A DNA stretch of 64,000 nucleotides from DATJFQ01 sp035492775 (GTDB taxonomy: Bacteria > Acidobacteriota > Vicinamibacteria > Vicinamibacterales > 2-12-FULL-66-21), in the NCBI GenBank assembly GCA_035492775.1, contig DATJIW010000088.1:7841-71840 (forward strand). The letters are read 5' to 3'. The translations under genes were made by a program, and so were the position numbers. The notes under the pieces are model-generated. The model ran no database searches. It worked only from the letters and a program-made list of their open reading frames with translations, and had not been told where the DNA came from. Each line of letters begins with the position of its first letter. Position 1 is the stretch's first letter. Shown here piece by piece: positions 33,455 through 42,893 of this stretch.

Positions 33455-35130
33455 CTCCGACTGCCTCCGCGGCCTGCCACCATCGGAATGTCTATACCTC
33501 GATCGCGAGCTGTCGCAATCGCGTCCGGATACCCGGCGTCGGCATGACGGGCCACGCCCGATCCGGGGTCGTTGGTGAGCACACGCTGCAGTTTTTCGTC
33601 CGCTTCGCGCGTCCCGTCCGCGACCACGACCATGCCCGCATGAATGGAGTAGCCGATACCCACACCACCGCCATGATGCACCGAAACCCACGTGGCACCT
33701 GACGAGGTATTGAGCAGCGCGTTGAGAATCGGCCAATCAGCGATGGCATCGCTTCCGTCGCGCATGCCTTCGGTTTCACGGTTCGGCGACGCGACCGACC
33801 CCGTGTCGAGGTGATCGCGGCCGATGACAATCGGCGCGGAAATCTCCCCCCGCCTGACGAGATCGTTGATCGCGAGTCCGAAGCGCGCGCGGTCTCCGTA
33901 TCCCAGCCAGAAGATGCGGGCGGGGAGCCCTTGAAACGCCACCCGCTCGGATGCCAGCCGGATCCACCGGCACAGCGCTTCGTCGTCCTTGAACATCTCG
34001 AGCGCGAGGCGATCCGTTACTGCGATATCCGCCGGGTCGCCCGAGAGCGCCGCCCACCGGAACGGTCCTTTGCCCTGGCAGAAGAGCGGGCGGATGTATT
34101 CGGGTACGAAACCCGGAATTTCGAAGGCATCGGCCACGCCGGCCTTCTCGGCCTGCGCGCGGATGTTGTTGCCGTAGTCGAAGGTGACGGCGCCGGCGTG
34201 GGCGAGATCGAGCATGGCGCGCACGTGTGCAGCCATCGCAGCCATCGAGCGCGCGACGTATTGGTCGGGCGCAGCGCTGCGCAAGGCGTTCGCCTCCGCG
34301 AGCGACATGCCGTTCGGGACGTATCCGTTGAGCGCATCATGCGCCGATGTCTGATCCGTGAGGACGTCAGGGACGATGCCGCGCCGGACCAGTTCCGGGA
34401 GTACGTCTGCCGCGTTGCCTTCGAGCGCGATGGACCTCGGGCGGCGCGCGGCGATGGCCTCTCGAGCACGCGCCAGCGCCGCGTCGAGCGATCCCGCCCG
34501 TTCGTCGACGTAGCGCGTTGCGAGCCTTCGCTCGATCCGCGCCGGGTCGACCTCGATGACGATTGCGACGCCTTCGTTCATGGTGACGGCAAGCGGCTGG
34601 GCGCCGCCCATGCCGCCGAGACCGGCGGTCACGACGAGTTTGCCGGCCAGCGAGCCGTCGAAATGCCGGCGCGCCAGCTCCGCGAGCGTCTCGTACGTTC
34701 CCTGCAGAATCCCCTGCGTGCCGATATAGATCCAGCTTCCCGCCGTCATCTGCCCGTACATCGTCAAGCCGCGGTCTTCGAGGCTGCGGAAAACGTCCCA
34801 GGTGGCCCAGGCCGGCACGAGCATCGCATTGGCGATGACAACGCGCGGAGCCCACGGGTGGGTACGGAACACGGCAACGGGTTTGCCGGACTGGACGAGC
34901 AGCGTTTCGTCGTGCTCCAGGCGCTTCAGTGTCGCGACGATGGCATCGAAGGCGGTCCACGACCGTGCCGCGCGGCCCGACCCGCCGTACACGATGAGAT
35001 CGTCCGGCCGCTCGGCGACCTCGGGGTCGAGGTTGTTCATCAGCATCCGAAGCGCGGCTTCCTGCGGCCACCCTTTGCAGGTGATCGCCGCGCCGCGGGG
35101 CGCGCTGACGTGACGGCTAGCCGTACTCAT
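33451..35130 (-). CDS. hutU: Urocanate hydratase
   Basis: 559 residues, the usual length (about 555). Characteristic stretches: LDPEVAERPDDLIVYGGSGR, MYGQMTAGSWIYIGTQGILQ, TAGLGGMGGAQPLAVTMNEG, YVPNGMSLAEANALR, GFVPEYIRPLFCQGKGPFRW with the conserved Cys, and VSVHHGGGVGIGYSIHAGM. It uses tightly bound NAD+ to convert urocanate to imidazolone propionate. ATG 35128-35130 is chosen over an upstream in-frame ATG that lacks conserved sequence. A good sigma-70 promoter lies upstream. hutH is upstream on the same strand, so the two form the first steps of histidine breakdown; hutI and hutG/F are not in the window. Confidence 0.95.
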   Translation of the reverse strand: MSTASRHVSAPRGAAITCKGWPQEAALRMLMNNLDPEVAERPDDLIVYGGSGRAARSWTAFDAIVATLKRLEHDETLLVQSGKPVAVFRTHPWAPRVVIANAMLVPAWATWDVFRSLEDRGLTMYGQMTAGSWIYIGTQGILQGTYETLAELARRHFDGSLAGKLVVTAGLGGMGGAQPLAVTMNEGVAIVIEVDPARIERRLATRYVDERAGSLDAALARAREAIAARRPRSIALEGNAADVLPELVRRGIVPDVLTDQTSAHDALNGYVPNGMSLAEANALRSAAPDQYVARSMAAMAAHVRAMLDLAHAGAVTFDYGNNIRAQAEKAGVADAFEIPGFVPEYIRPLFCQGKGPFRWAALSGDPADIAVTDRLALEMFKDDEALCRWIRLASERVAFQGLPARIFWLGYGDRARFGLAINDLVRRGEISAPIVIGRDHLDTGSVASPNRETEGMRDGSDAIADWPILNALLNTSSGATWVSVHHGGGVGIGYSIHAGMVVVADGTREADEKLQRVLTNDPGSGVARHADAGYPDAIATARDRGIDIPMVAGRGGSRR

Positions 35131-35165
35131 GGATGCGAACGCCAATCGCCGAAAGGGAAGGTAGC

Positions 35166-35194
35166 AATCTAAAAACGTACGAACGCGTTGTCAA
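35166..35194 (-). promoter_or_regulatory. Sigma-70 promoter for hutU
   Basis: On the minus strand TTGACA (35194-35189) is followed after exactly 17 bases by TAGATT (35171-35166), a consensus -35 and a four-of-six -10. The predicted start of transcription lies about 25-30 bases before the hutU ATG. The surrounding 35189-35215 is notably AT-rich. It lies between hutH and hutU, so hutU may be transcribed independently of hutH. Confidence 0.65.
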
Positions 35195-35212
35195 TTCATT
35201 TTAAAAAATTTC

Positions 35213-36733
35213 TTACTTGACTTCCGCTGCGCACGCGCGTTCGAACGAACCGTTGGCAATCGCGCGCGAAATCCACGCGATGTCCGGCGACGGCGGCCGG
35301 TCCGCCGTGAGCGTCGGCACGCCCGATCGCACGAACGCGTGCACAGTCGAGAGTGCCGGCGACGTCGTGAGCGGCGCGAGCAGATCGATTGCCTGGACCG
35401 CCAGCAGAACCTCGACGGCGATCACGTACGTCGCCAGATGCAATGCGCGCTCCGCCCGGAGACAGGCAGCCATGCTCATGCTGACGTGATCTTCGCGGTT
35501 GGCAGACGTCGGAATCGTGTCCACGGACGACGGATGTGCGATCGACTTGAGTTCGGACACGAGCGCGGCAGCCGTTACCTGCGCGATCATGTACCCGGAC
35601 TGCAGGCCGCTGTTGCGCGTCAGGAAGGGTTCGAGACCGCTCAGCGCGGGATTCACCAGGCGGTCCGACCGGCGCTCGGAGATCGTCGCCAGCTGCTGGA
35701 TGGCGATCACCGTCATGTCGGCGGCCAGCGCGACGGGCGCGCCGTGAAAATTTCCGCCCGACACAATCTCGCCGCGATCGGCGAACACCATCGGATTGTC
35801 GGTCGCCGCGTTCGACTCGATTTCGAGCGTGCGGCGGACGTAGGCCAGCGCATCGCGGGCGGCGCCGTGCACCTGCGGCGCGCATCGCAGGGAGTAGGCG
35901 TCCTGGACGCGCCCGCAGGACTCGTGGGACTTGTTGATCGGACTCCCCTGAAGAAATCGCAGTAGATTGGCGGCGGATCGTCCCTGGCCGGGATGCGGGC
36001 GGGGCTCGTGCAATCGCGCTTCGAACGGGTGCATCGAACCACGAAGTCCATCGATCGACAGCGCCGCGGCGAGGTCGGCGGCACGGGCGAGACGCTCGGC
36101 GCCCAGAAGTGCCAGCGCGCCAAGCGCCGTGGACGCCTGCGTGCCGTTGATGAGGGCGAGCCCCTCCTTCGGACCGAGGTCGACTGGCGACAGCCCGACG
36201 CGCGCAAGCGCGTCGTGTCCCGTCATGACCGCGGGGTCATGACCGATCGTCGCGTGTCCTTCCCCTATCAACACGAGGCCGAGGTGCGCCAGCGGTGCGA
36301 GGTCCCCGCTCGCGCCGACGGAGCCGCGGCTCGGCACCACCGGGTGCACGCCGGCGTTGAGCGCGGCGATGAGCGTTTCGAGCGTGGTGCGGCGGATGCC
36401 CGAATAGCCCTTCGCCAGCACGTTCGCGCGGAGCGCCATCATCGCGCGCACGACAGGGACCGACAGCGGTTCTCCAACGCCGGCCGCGTGGCTCCGCAGC
36501 AGGTTGCGCTGGAGCGCACTCAGCTCCGAGCGCGGAATCCTGACTTCGGCCAGCGAGCCGAAGCCGGTATTCACGCCGTAGACCGCGGTCTCCCCGTCCG
36601 CCATCGCGTCCACGACCGCGCGCGATCGATCGACCGCCGCCGCCGCACGCGGGGCGAGCGCCGCCTCGTCGCGCGCGTCCGCGATCGCCGCGAGCTGTTC
36701 GAGTGTGAGCGTGTCGCCGTCGAGATCAATCAT
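35213..36733 (-). CDS. hutH: Histidine ammonia-lyase
   Basis: 506 residues. The MIO-forming Ala-Ser-Gly lies in GSVGASGDLAPLAHLGLVLI (about residue 140); other conserved parts are VYGVNTGFGSLAEV, LQRNLLRSHAAGVGEPL, YSLRCAPQVHGAARDAL and NREDHVSMSM. It removes ammonia from histidine to give urocanate, the substrate of hutU downstream. The start ATG is 35 bp from the divergent purA ATG, so the two promoters overlap. Confidence 0.95.
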   Translation of the reverse strand: MIDLDGDTLTLEQLAAIADARDEAALAPRAAAAVDRSRAVVDAMADGETAVYGVNTGFGSLAEVRIPRSELSALQRNLLRSHAAGVGEPLSVPVVRAMMALRANVLAKGYSGIRRTTLETLIAALNAGVHPVVPSRGSVGASGDLAPLAHLGLVLIGEGHATIGHDPAVMTGHDALARVGLSPVDLGPKEGLALINGTQASTALGALALLGAERLARAADLAAALSIDGLRGSMHPFEARLHEPRPHPGQGRSAANLLRFLQGSPINKSHESCGRVQDAYSLRCAPQVHGAARDALAYVRRTLEIESNAATDNPMVFADRGEIVSGGNFHGAPVALAADMTVIAIQQLATISERRSDRLVNPALSGLEPFLTRNSGLQSGYMIAQVTAAALVSELKSIAHPSSVDTIPTSANREDHVSMSMAACLRAERALHLATYVIAVEVLLAVQAIDLLAPLTTSPALSTVHAFVRSGVPTLTADRPPSPDIAWISRAIANGSFERACAAEVK

Positions 36734-36768
36734 GCGATTGAAGGTAGAATACTGCGGGATTGGGACGC

Positions 36769-38073
36769 ATGAACATAGCCGTTCTTGGCGCGCAGTGGGG
36801 CGACGAAGGCAAAGGCAAGATCGTCGATCTGCTCACGCCGAACTTCCGCATTGTCGCGCGCTACCAGGGCGGACACAACGCCGGCCACACCGTCTACGCG
36901 AACGGCCGGAAATTCGTTCTGCGGCTGCTGCCGTCGGGAATCCTGCATCGCGGCATCACCTGCGTGATCGGCAACGGCGTCGTCGTCGATCCGCAGGCGC
37001 TGTTCGGTGAGATCGATGAATTGCGCGGCGCCGGGATCGACGTGGGCGACCGTCTGGTCATCAGCGACAAGGCGCACCTCATCCTCCCGTACCATCGCGA
37101 ACTCGATCTGCTGAGCGAAGCCCGCCGCGGCGAGCGCCGCATCGGCACGACGTCGCGCGGCATCGGGCCGGCGTACGAGGACAAGATCGCGCGCCGCGGC
37201 ATCCGCGTCGGCGATCTGGGCAACGTCGATGCCCTGGCGGACGCGGTGCGTCACAACGTCGACGCCCGCAACCGCATCATCGGCGAATCGCATATGGACG
37301 CCGCGCTCGTACTCGACGAATTGCGTGCCGCCTGGACGCGGATGTCGCCGTGGGTGCAGGATGTCTCGCTCTTTCTTGCGCGGGCACGTGCTGGCGGCGA
37401 ATCGATCATGTTCGAGGGGGCCCAGGGTACGCTGCTCGATATCGATCACGGCACGTATCCCTACGTGACCTCATCCAACGCGACGATCGGCGGCGTGTGC
37501 ACCGGGCTCGGGATTCCTCCGAAAGCGATCGACGGCGTGATCGGCGTTGCGAAGGCGTATACGACGCGCGTCGGCGAAGGCCCGCTGCCCACCGAGCTGC
37601 ACGGCGCGCTGGGCGATCGCCTGAGGGAAACCGGGCAGGAGTTCGGCGCCGTGACCGGACGGCCGCGTCGCTGCGGCTGGTTCGACGCGGTGGCCGTGCG
37701 GTACGCGGTACGTGTGAACGGCCTCGATGCGCTCGCGTTGACGAAGCTGGATGTGCTCGACGGCATGGAAGAACTGCAGGTGTGCACCGCGTATCGCTGC
37801 GGGGGCGCGGTGCTGACGGAATTCCCTGGAGAGATCGCGCAGCTGGCCGCGTGCGAGCCGATCTACGAGTCGATCGAGGGATGGGACGAGCCGACCAGGA
37901 GCGTACGCCGCTTCTCGGATCTGCCGCGGCGCGCGCAGGCGTACATCGCCCGCCTCGAGACGCTGAGCGGCGTGCCCGCATCCATTCTGTCGACCGGCTC
38001 CGCACGCGAAGACACGATCGTGCGTGACGGTTCGGTCGCTGAGCGGTGGGGATTGCAGGCGGTCGCGGGCTGA
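36769..38073 (+). CDS. purA: Adenylosuccinate synthetase
   Basis: 434 residues. AVLGAQWGDEGKGKIVDLL is the GTP-binding signature, followed by QGGHNAGHTVY, GIGPAYEDKIARRGIRVGDL, FEGAQGTLLDIDHGTYPYVT and TGRPRRCGWFDAVAVRYA. It condenses IMP with aspartate using GTP in AMP synthesis. ATG 36769 gives the conserved start MNIAVLG; a TTG nine bases upstream is less likely. Divergent from hutH. Confidence 0.96.
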   Translation: MNIAVLGAQWGDEGKGKIVDLLTPNFRIVARYQGGHNAGHTVYANGRKFVLRLLPSGILHRGITCVIGNGVVVDPQALFGEIDELRGAGIDVGDRLVISDKAHLILPYHRELDLLSEARRGERRIGTTSRGIGPAYEDKIARRGIRVGDLGNVDALADAVRHNVDARNRIIGESHMDAALVLDELRAAWTRMSPWVQDVSLFLARARAGGESIMFEGAQGTLLDIDHGTYPYVTSSNATIGGVCTGLGIPPKAIDGVIGVAKAYTTRVGEGPLPTELHGALGDRLRETGQEFGAVTGRPRRCGWFDAVAVRYAVRVNGLDALALTKLDVLDGMEELQVCTAYRCGGAVLTEFPGEIAQLAACEPIYESIEGWDEPTRSVRRFSDLPRRAQAYIARLETLSGVPASILSTGSAREDTIVRDGSVAERWGLQAVAG

Positions 38074-38092
38074 GCGGACGCCTCGGTTGCGG

Positions 38093-38788
38093 CTATTGCT
38101 TGTTCTTCTTGCAGAACAGTTCGACCGCCCGCGCGTCGGCGTCGGTGAATTCGATGCCCGCGCGATACTGCGGAACCTGGGTCAGCTCGAACTGGGCCCA
38201 CACGACCGTGCCGCGGAACCGCATCACGAAGTCGTCGGACGGAAGGCTGATGCGGACCTTCTGATTCGGCCGCAGCACGGTGGGAGACACCACCTGCGCG
38301 CCGAACGGGGAGAGGTCGACGACCATCGCCGGATTGCCGTCGAACTGCATTTCGATCCCGGGACGGACGGCGTGCCGCGCGGCGCGGCGCGTCCCGTGCC
38401 AGTCCATGCTCGGCGGCGTTTCCGCCGGAGCGCCGTCTGCCGCGTGCCCGTGTCCGCCTGCGGCGCCCGCGAGCGCGGGGGCCGCCGATTGCGACGGCGT
38501 GACGACGACACGAGCGTAGTCGCCCGAATGAGAGACGACACGGACTTCGCAGCCCCCGAGCGCGGGGTCTGTCTTGATGCGGTTGATGAGGGCCGCGCCC
38601 CGAGGCGTCGCGGCAAAGAGCCGCTCGAGCACGATGAGTTCCGGCGGCGACTGAATGATCGACTGCAGCGCGGGAATCGGCTCGGTGTCTGGGAAGGTCC
38701 GAAAATCTCCTTCCACGCCTTCGAGCCGGAGTCGATCGAGCAGTTCCGGCATCAACGCGTCCCCGGAGATCACCACTGGAGCGGGCAT
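38093..38788 (-). CDS. PilZ-domain protein with N-terminal receiver-like region
   Basis: 231 residues. Residues 1-95 look like a degenerate response-regulator fold (LIVLERLFAATPRGAALINR; VRVVSHSGDYARVVV), lacking an obvious phospho-Asp. A Pro/Ala-rich linker leads to the PilZ domain (130-225): RRAARHAVRPGIEMQF (RxxxR c-di-GMP motif), VDLSPFGAQVVSP (DxSxxG motif) and FRGTVVWAQFE. It is probably a c-di-GMP effector; output unknown. It converges with purA (19 bp between stops) and is divergent from the reductase gene. Confidence 0.83.
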   Translation of the reverse strand: MPAPVVISGDALMPELLDRLRLEGVEGDFRTFPDTEPIPALQSIIQSPPELIVLERLFAATPRGAALINRIKTDPALGGCEVRVVSHSGDYARVVVTPSQSAAPALAGAAGGHGHAADGAPAETPPSMDWHGTRRAARHAVRPGIEMQFDGNPAMVVDLSPFGAQVVSPTVLRPNQKVRISLPSDDFVMRFRGTVVWAQFELTQVPQYRAGIEFTDADARAVELFCKKNKQ

Positions 38789-38802
38789 CGCGCCAGTCTA
38801 GC

Positions 38803-40050
38803 ATGAGCGCGAAATTCGACGCCGACGTGATCGTCGTCGGTGCCGGTCCGGCCGGCGCGACGGCGGCCGCACGTCTCGCGCAGTCGGGCCTGCGCGTGGT
38901 GCTCGTCGAGCGCGCACCGCTGCCTCGCAACAAACCGTGTGGCGGCGGGGTGAGCGCGCGCGTCGTTTCGCGCTTTCCGTGGGCCGGCGACATCTTCTCC
39001 GCGATCGAAACGCATCGCGTGTCCGATCTGTACCTCGAAGGTCCGTCGGGCTCGGTGTTCCGGATGCGCTCGCCAACGCCCGCGGTGCTTCTCATCCGGC
39101 GTGTCGAGTTCGATCATGCGCTCGCCACGCGGGCGATCGCAGCGGGCGCCGCGCTGGCCGCCCCCGTGGAAATCGGGCAGGCAACGCAGGACGCCGAGGG
39201 CGTAACGCTGCGCAGTCGCGAAGGCGGCGAGCTGCGCGCGCCACTGGTGATTGCCGCCGATGGCGTCAACAGCGTCATCGCCCGACGTCTGGGCCTCAAT
39301 CCGGGCTGGCCGTCGGCAAACGTTGCGCTCGATATGATGGAGGAGTCTCCGAACGGAGAATTGCGCGCCTGCGAGCCTGGCACGCTGTCGGTCTTCTACG
39401 GATTCGGCGGTGCCCATGGATACGCGTACATTTTTCCGAAGGTCGCGCACGTCAACGTTGGCATTGGTTACCTGCTGTCGTATTTCCGCGAGCGCGTCGA
39501 CGTAGCGCCATACGATCTCCAGCGCGAGTTCGTGGCGTACCTCCGCGGGCGCGGCATGGTGGAAGGGGAGTCGCATCGGCGCTTCTTTACGCCGTTTCTC
39601 ATTCCCGTCGGAGGCCCCCTGCGGACGACGGCAGCCGGCCGAGTGCTCCTCACGGGCGACGCCGGCGGTTTCGTCAACGGCTTTTCCGCGGAGGGCATCT
39701 ACTACGCGATGGTGACCGGCGAACTTGCAGCGTCGGCGATTCTGGCATCCCGCGGCGCAGGCGGGCCCTCGCCGGAGCGTGCACGGCGTGCCTACGTTCG
39801 CGCCTGGCGGCGCGAGATCGGCGCGGAGCTGCGGGACTCGGTCCTGATCCAGCGATACCTGTTCCGGACGCGCGAACGGATGGACAGCGTCGTCGGCGTC
39901 GCCAACTCGCGTCCGGAGTTCTCGCGCTGGCTCGTCGAGTACGCAAGCGGCCGGTTGTCGTACGCGGAAGCGCGGCGGCGTGTCGTCGCCCGATTTCCAC
40001 GGCTCCTGCCGAAGCTCGCATGGGTGGCCTGGCGCGGCGCAGTGAGATGA
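38803..40050 (+). CDS. Geranylgeranyl reductase-family FAD oxidoreductase
   Basis: 415 residues. FAD-binding VIVVGAGPAGATAAARLAQ, then VLVERAPLPRNKPCGGGVSA (the PCGGG motif of geranylgeranyl reductases) and the second FAD motif RVLLTGDAGGFVNGFSAEGI. These enzymes reduce double bonds of isoprenoid chains (quinones, lipids, chlorophyll-type alcohols). Start ATG is 14 bp from the PilZ gene start on the other strand. The HAD gene downstream overlaps by four bases. Confidence 0.87.
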   Translation: MSAKFDADVIVVGAGPAGATAAARLAQSGLRVVLVERAPLPRNKPCGGGVSARVVSRFPWAGDIFSAIETHRVSDLYLEGPSGSVFRMRSPTPAVLLIRRVEFDHALATRAIAAGAALAAPVEIGQATQDAEGVTLRSREGGELRAPLVIAADGVNSVIARRLGLNPGWPSANVALDMMEESPNGELRACEPGTLSVFYGFGGAHGYAYIFPKVAHVNVGIGYLLSYFRERVDVAPYDLQREFVAYLRGRGMVEGESHRRFFTPFLIPVGGPLRTTAAGRVLLTGDAGGFVNGFSAEGIYYAMVTGELAASAILASRGAGGPSPERARRAYVRAWRREIGAELRDSVLIQRYLFRTRERMDSVVGVANSRPEFSRWLVEYASGRLSYAEARRRVVARFPRLLPKLAWVAWRGAVR

Positions 40051-40754
40051 CGCGAGCAGTGCTGTTCGATCTCGACGACACCTTGTTCGATCATCACCTG
40101 TCGGCGCGCGCCGCGCTCGCTGCCGTCCACGAGGCGTTCGCCGCCGACGTCGCGTTCGCCGAATTCGAGCGGCACCACGCGCACTATCTGGAAGAGATGC
40201 ACCTCGAAGTGCTGGCCGGCCGCGCCACGCTGGAAGAGGCGCGCCGCGAGCGCTTCAGGCGCGTATTCGCGGCGCTCGGCCTGTTCCTCGCTCCCGAAGA
40301 CGTGCATCGCGCGGCGTCGGCGTATCGCGACGGCTACTCAGGCACGCGCCAGGCGATTCCAGGCGCAGTGGACCTGCTCGTCCACCTGCGCAAATCGATC
40401 CGGGTCGGAATTGTCACGAATAACCTGCTCGAAGAACAGCGCGGCAAGCTCCGCGTCTGCGGGCTGGACCCTTACGTCGACGTGCTCGTCGCCTCGGAGG
40501 ACGTCGGCGTATCGAAGCCCGATCCGGAAATCTTCGACATCGCGGTGCGGCGTCTCGGCGTGACCGCGGCCGAGAGCGTCATGGTCGGCGATTCATGGCA
40601 GAACGATATCGCGGGGGCGACGGCCGCCGGTATTCGCGCCGTGTGGTTCAATCGGACGGGCGGCGCGCAACCGCCGCTGCCCTCGGGCGTCAAATCGCTC
40701 CGCACGCTCGCACCGCCCGACGACGCAGCCGCCGTTATCCTGTCGCGGGACTGA
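40047..40754 (+). CDS. HAD-superfamily phosphatase (haloacid dehalogenase-like)
   Basis: 235 residues. Motif I VLFDLDDTLFDHH, motif II VGIVTNNLLEEQR, motif III region VGVSKPDPEIF and motif IV VMVGDSWQNDIAGATAAG are complete, with a helical cap at residues 15-85. It resembles YjjG/5'-nucleotidase-type HADs; the substrate is unknown. ATG overlaps the upstream stop (ATGA). Three bases separate it from the ROK kinase gene, so the three genes form one transcription unit. Confidence 0.9.
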   Translation: MTRAVLFDLDDTLFDHHLSARAALAAVHEAFAADVAFAEFERHHAHYLEEMHLEVLAGRATLEEARRERFRRVFAALGLFLAPEDVHRAASAYRDGYSGTRQAIPGAVDLLVHLRKSIRVGIVTNNLLEEQRGKLRVCGLDPYVDVLVASEDVGVSKPDPEIFDIAVRRLGVTAAESVMVGDSWQNDIAGATAAGIRAVWFNRTGGAQPPLPSGVKSLRTLAPPDDAAAVILSRD

Positions 40755-40757
40755 AAC

Positions 40758-41660
40758 GTGCGCATTGGCATCGACCTCGGAGGAACGAAGATCGAAGCGA
40801 TCGCGCTCGCAGACGACGGCGTCGAGCTGTTCCGCCGCCGCGTCGACACGCCTCGCGGACGCTACGACGGAACGATCGAAGCGATCGTGGAGCTGGTGGC
40901 GGCTGCGGAGCGCGAGGTGGGCGCGACCGGTACCGTCGGCATCGGCATACCCGGAACGATCTCGCCCTTGACGGGGGTCATCAAGAACGCCAACTCGACG
41001 TGGCTGAACGGGCGTCCATTCGACGTCGATCTGAGTCGGGCGCTCTCGCGTCCCGTGCGGCTTGCGAACGATGCGAATTGCTTCGCGTTGTCCGAGGCGA
41101 CCGACGGCGCAGGTGCCGCAGCGTCGGTGGTGTTTGGTGTGATCATCGGTACGGGAACCGGCGGGGGAGTCGTCGTGAATCGCCGGGTCCTGGTAGGACC
41201 GAATGCCGTCGCGGGGGAGTGGGGGCACAATCCGCTGCCCCATCCCGAGCCCGACGAGATCTCGTCTGCCGAGTGCTATTGCGGACTGAAGGGCTGCATC
41301 GAAATGTTTCTTTCCGGCGCCGGACTGCAGCGGGCTGACGCATCTGCCTCCGGCCGGGAGCCCGGCCGTCGACCGTCGGAGGTCGCGCGGCTTGCCTCGC
41401 TCGGAGATGTGCACGCATCGGAGGCGCTCGAGCGCTACAGCAACCGCATGGCGCGTGCGCTTGCGTCGATCATCAACGTCCTGGACCCCGACGCGATCGT
41501 CCTGGGCGGCGGACTCTCGAACATCGAATACCTTTATCGGCGTGTTCCGCAGCTCTGGGACCGGTGGGCGTTCTCCGATGCGGTCACGACGCCGTTGCTG
41601 CGTGCCAGGCACGGTGATTCCAGCGGAGTGCGGGGCGCGGCCTGGCTCTGGAACGAATGA
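40758..41660 (+). CDS. ROK-family sugar kinase (glucokinase/fructokinase-like)
   Basis: 300 residues. The phosphate-binding IGIDLGGTKIEAIAL, LANDANCFALSEA, IIGTGTGGGVVVNRRVL, VAGEWGHNPL and the ROK zinc-binding motif CYCGLKGCIE with the catalytic Asp of DAN are all present. It phosphorylates a hexose (fructose, glucose or N-acetyl sugar). GTG start directly after the HAD stop. Co-transcribed with the HAD and reductase genes. Confidence 0.9.
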   Translation: MRIGIDLGGTKIEAIALADDGVELFRRRVDTPRGRYDGTIEAIVELVAAAEREVGATGTVGIGIPGTISPLTGVIKNANSTWLNGRPFDVDLSRALSRPVRLANDANCFALSEATDGAGAAASVVFGVIIGTGTGGGVVVNRRVLVGPNAVAGEWGHNPLPHPEPDEISSAECYCGLKGCIEMFLSGAGLQRADASASGREPGRRPSEVARLASLGDVHASEALERYSNRMARALASIINVLDPDAIVLGGGLSNIEYLYRRVPQLWDRWAFSDAVTTPLLRARHGDSSGVRGAAWLWNE

Positions 41661-41693
41661 GCTTGGACGGGCTGATAGAATTATCCGTATCCA

Positions 41694-42044
41694 ATGAGAC
41701 CGTTGACCACGTTGTCCGAACTGCACGAGCTGGAGGCGGCAATCCAGGAGTCTGCTGAGCGTCCGGTGCTGCTGTTCAAGCACAGCCGGCAATGCGGCGT
41801 GAGCTGCGAAGCGCTGGACGAACTCCAGTCTCACATCGACCGGCATGCCGGCCCAGCCGCGTACAAGATGATCACCGTCCAGACACACCGGCCCGTATCC
41901 GACGCGGCCGCGCGGCGCCTTGGCGTCCGCCATGAAACGCCTCAGGCGATTCTGCTCAAGGACGGCAAGCCCGTCTGGAGCGCCTCCCACTTCCGAATCA
42001 CGGCAGATCAGCTCGATCGATTGTTCGACCCGGCGTTCCGCTAA
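41694..42044 (+). CDS. ytxJ: YtxJ-like monothiol redox protein (DUF2847)
   Basis: 116 residues. The thioredoxin-like fold with LLFKHSRQCGVSCEALDEL carries the family's cysteines near residue 33, and HETPQAILLKDGKPVWSASH is the usual C-terminal part. YtxJ proteins are associated with bacillithiol-type low-molecular-weight thiols; whether this organism makes bacillithiol is not shown here. Its stop overlaps the stop of a convergent small gene by four bases. Confidence 0.87.
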   Translation: MRPLTTLSELHELEAAIQESAERPVLLFKHSRQCGVSCEALDELQSHIDRHAGPAAYKMITVQTHRPVSDAAARRLGVRHETPQAILLKDGKPVWSASHFRITADQLDRLFDPAFR

Positions 42045-42334
42045 GGAGCGTGATGCGAGCGGGTGTGGAACCCGGCCGCCTCGAGGTGCTTGTGCACGTC
42101 GGCCACGATCTCCATGGCTTCTGAGGGCAGTGCGGCCGGGCTGTGCGAGACCAGACGGTCCACGTTGTACATCCTGAATCGGATGCCTTCCAGATGGAAG
42201 GCGGAGATGGCGCGGCCGAGCGCGTCGGCTTCCTCGAGCAGGTGCGCGAATTGATCCGCTGACGGCTGTGTGCGTATGAGGGCGATGAGATCGTTGAGGC
42301 GCCTCTGGGCGGCCTCGCGGTCGGCGGTGGACAT
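42041..42334 (-). CDS. Hypothetical protein of about 97 residues
   Basis: Starts MSTADREAAQRRLNDLIALI. Mostly helical with a short beta part (ISAFHLEGIRFRMYNVDRLV) and a C-terminal helix. No family is recognised; the length and lack of membrane segments suggest a soluble protein. The frame is open further upstream, but that part is Arg-rich and unlikely to be translated. The 130 bp upstream hold no gene. Confidence 0.55.
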   Translation of the reverse strand: MSTADREAAQRRLNDLIALIRTQPSADQFAHLLEEADALGRAISAFHLEGIRFRMYNVDRLVSHSPAALPSEAMEIVADVHKHLEAAGFHTRSHHAP

Positions 42335-42464
42335 GGCAGAATCATTGTAAGTGGCGCGCCTCGACCTCGACAATCCCGAACGCCCTATAGTTTGTGTGGA
42401 TCTCAACGGGGTGCCATCTGCTTCCGCGGCAGTTTCGCCGACGCGCTGAACGAGATCGAACGCT

Positions 42465-42893
42465 TCAAGGCGCACTGGGAATGAGCCGCCGCAGGTGTTC
42501 GCGGTACGCCGCTGCGATGCGGCCGAACCGCGCGGCATCCTCCGTGTCGCCACACGCGTCGCGCGCCATCACCGCGTACCCTCCTCGAAACGCGGCGTAG
42601 GCCAGAAGGTAGCCCGGCAGCCGATCAGCAGCCTGCTCGTCTCCCGACGCGCGCACGTATGCTTCGAGCAGCCGCCGCACACCGTGTCGATCGAGTCCCC
42701 GCTCGAGAACGGCGGCCGCGACATCCCACGCCGGGTTCTGCGGCCCGTCCAGGGCTGCCAGGTACTCGCGCGCAACGTCGATGGAGAGCTGGCGCAGGAG
42801 GGCGGCCCGTTGATCGGCGCGATCCCCGTCCGCAAACGTTGCGTCACAGATCGCCGACTCCAGCTGGCCGGCGGCGATTAGAACCGCGAGCAC
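42465..42893 (-). CDS. Hypothetical helical protein, weak resemblance to phosphotransferase C-termini
   Basis: 142 residues starting at GTG 42891-42893. The pattern LLEAYVRASGDEQAADRLPG then LLAYAAFRGGYAVMAR recalls the last helices of aminoglycoside-phosphotransferase-like proteins, but the nucleotide-binding and catalytic motifs are absent. It may be a truncated relative or an independent helical protein. Its start overlaps the end of a small possible gene (42878-43015). Confidence 0.5.
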   Translation of the reverse strand: MLAVLIAAGQLESAICDATFADGDRADQRAALLRQLSIDVAREYLAALDGPQNPAWDVAAAVLERGLDRHGVRRLLEAYVRASGDEQAADRLPGYLLAYAAFRGGYAVMARDACGDTEDAARFGRIAAAYREHLRRLIPSAP

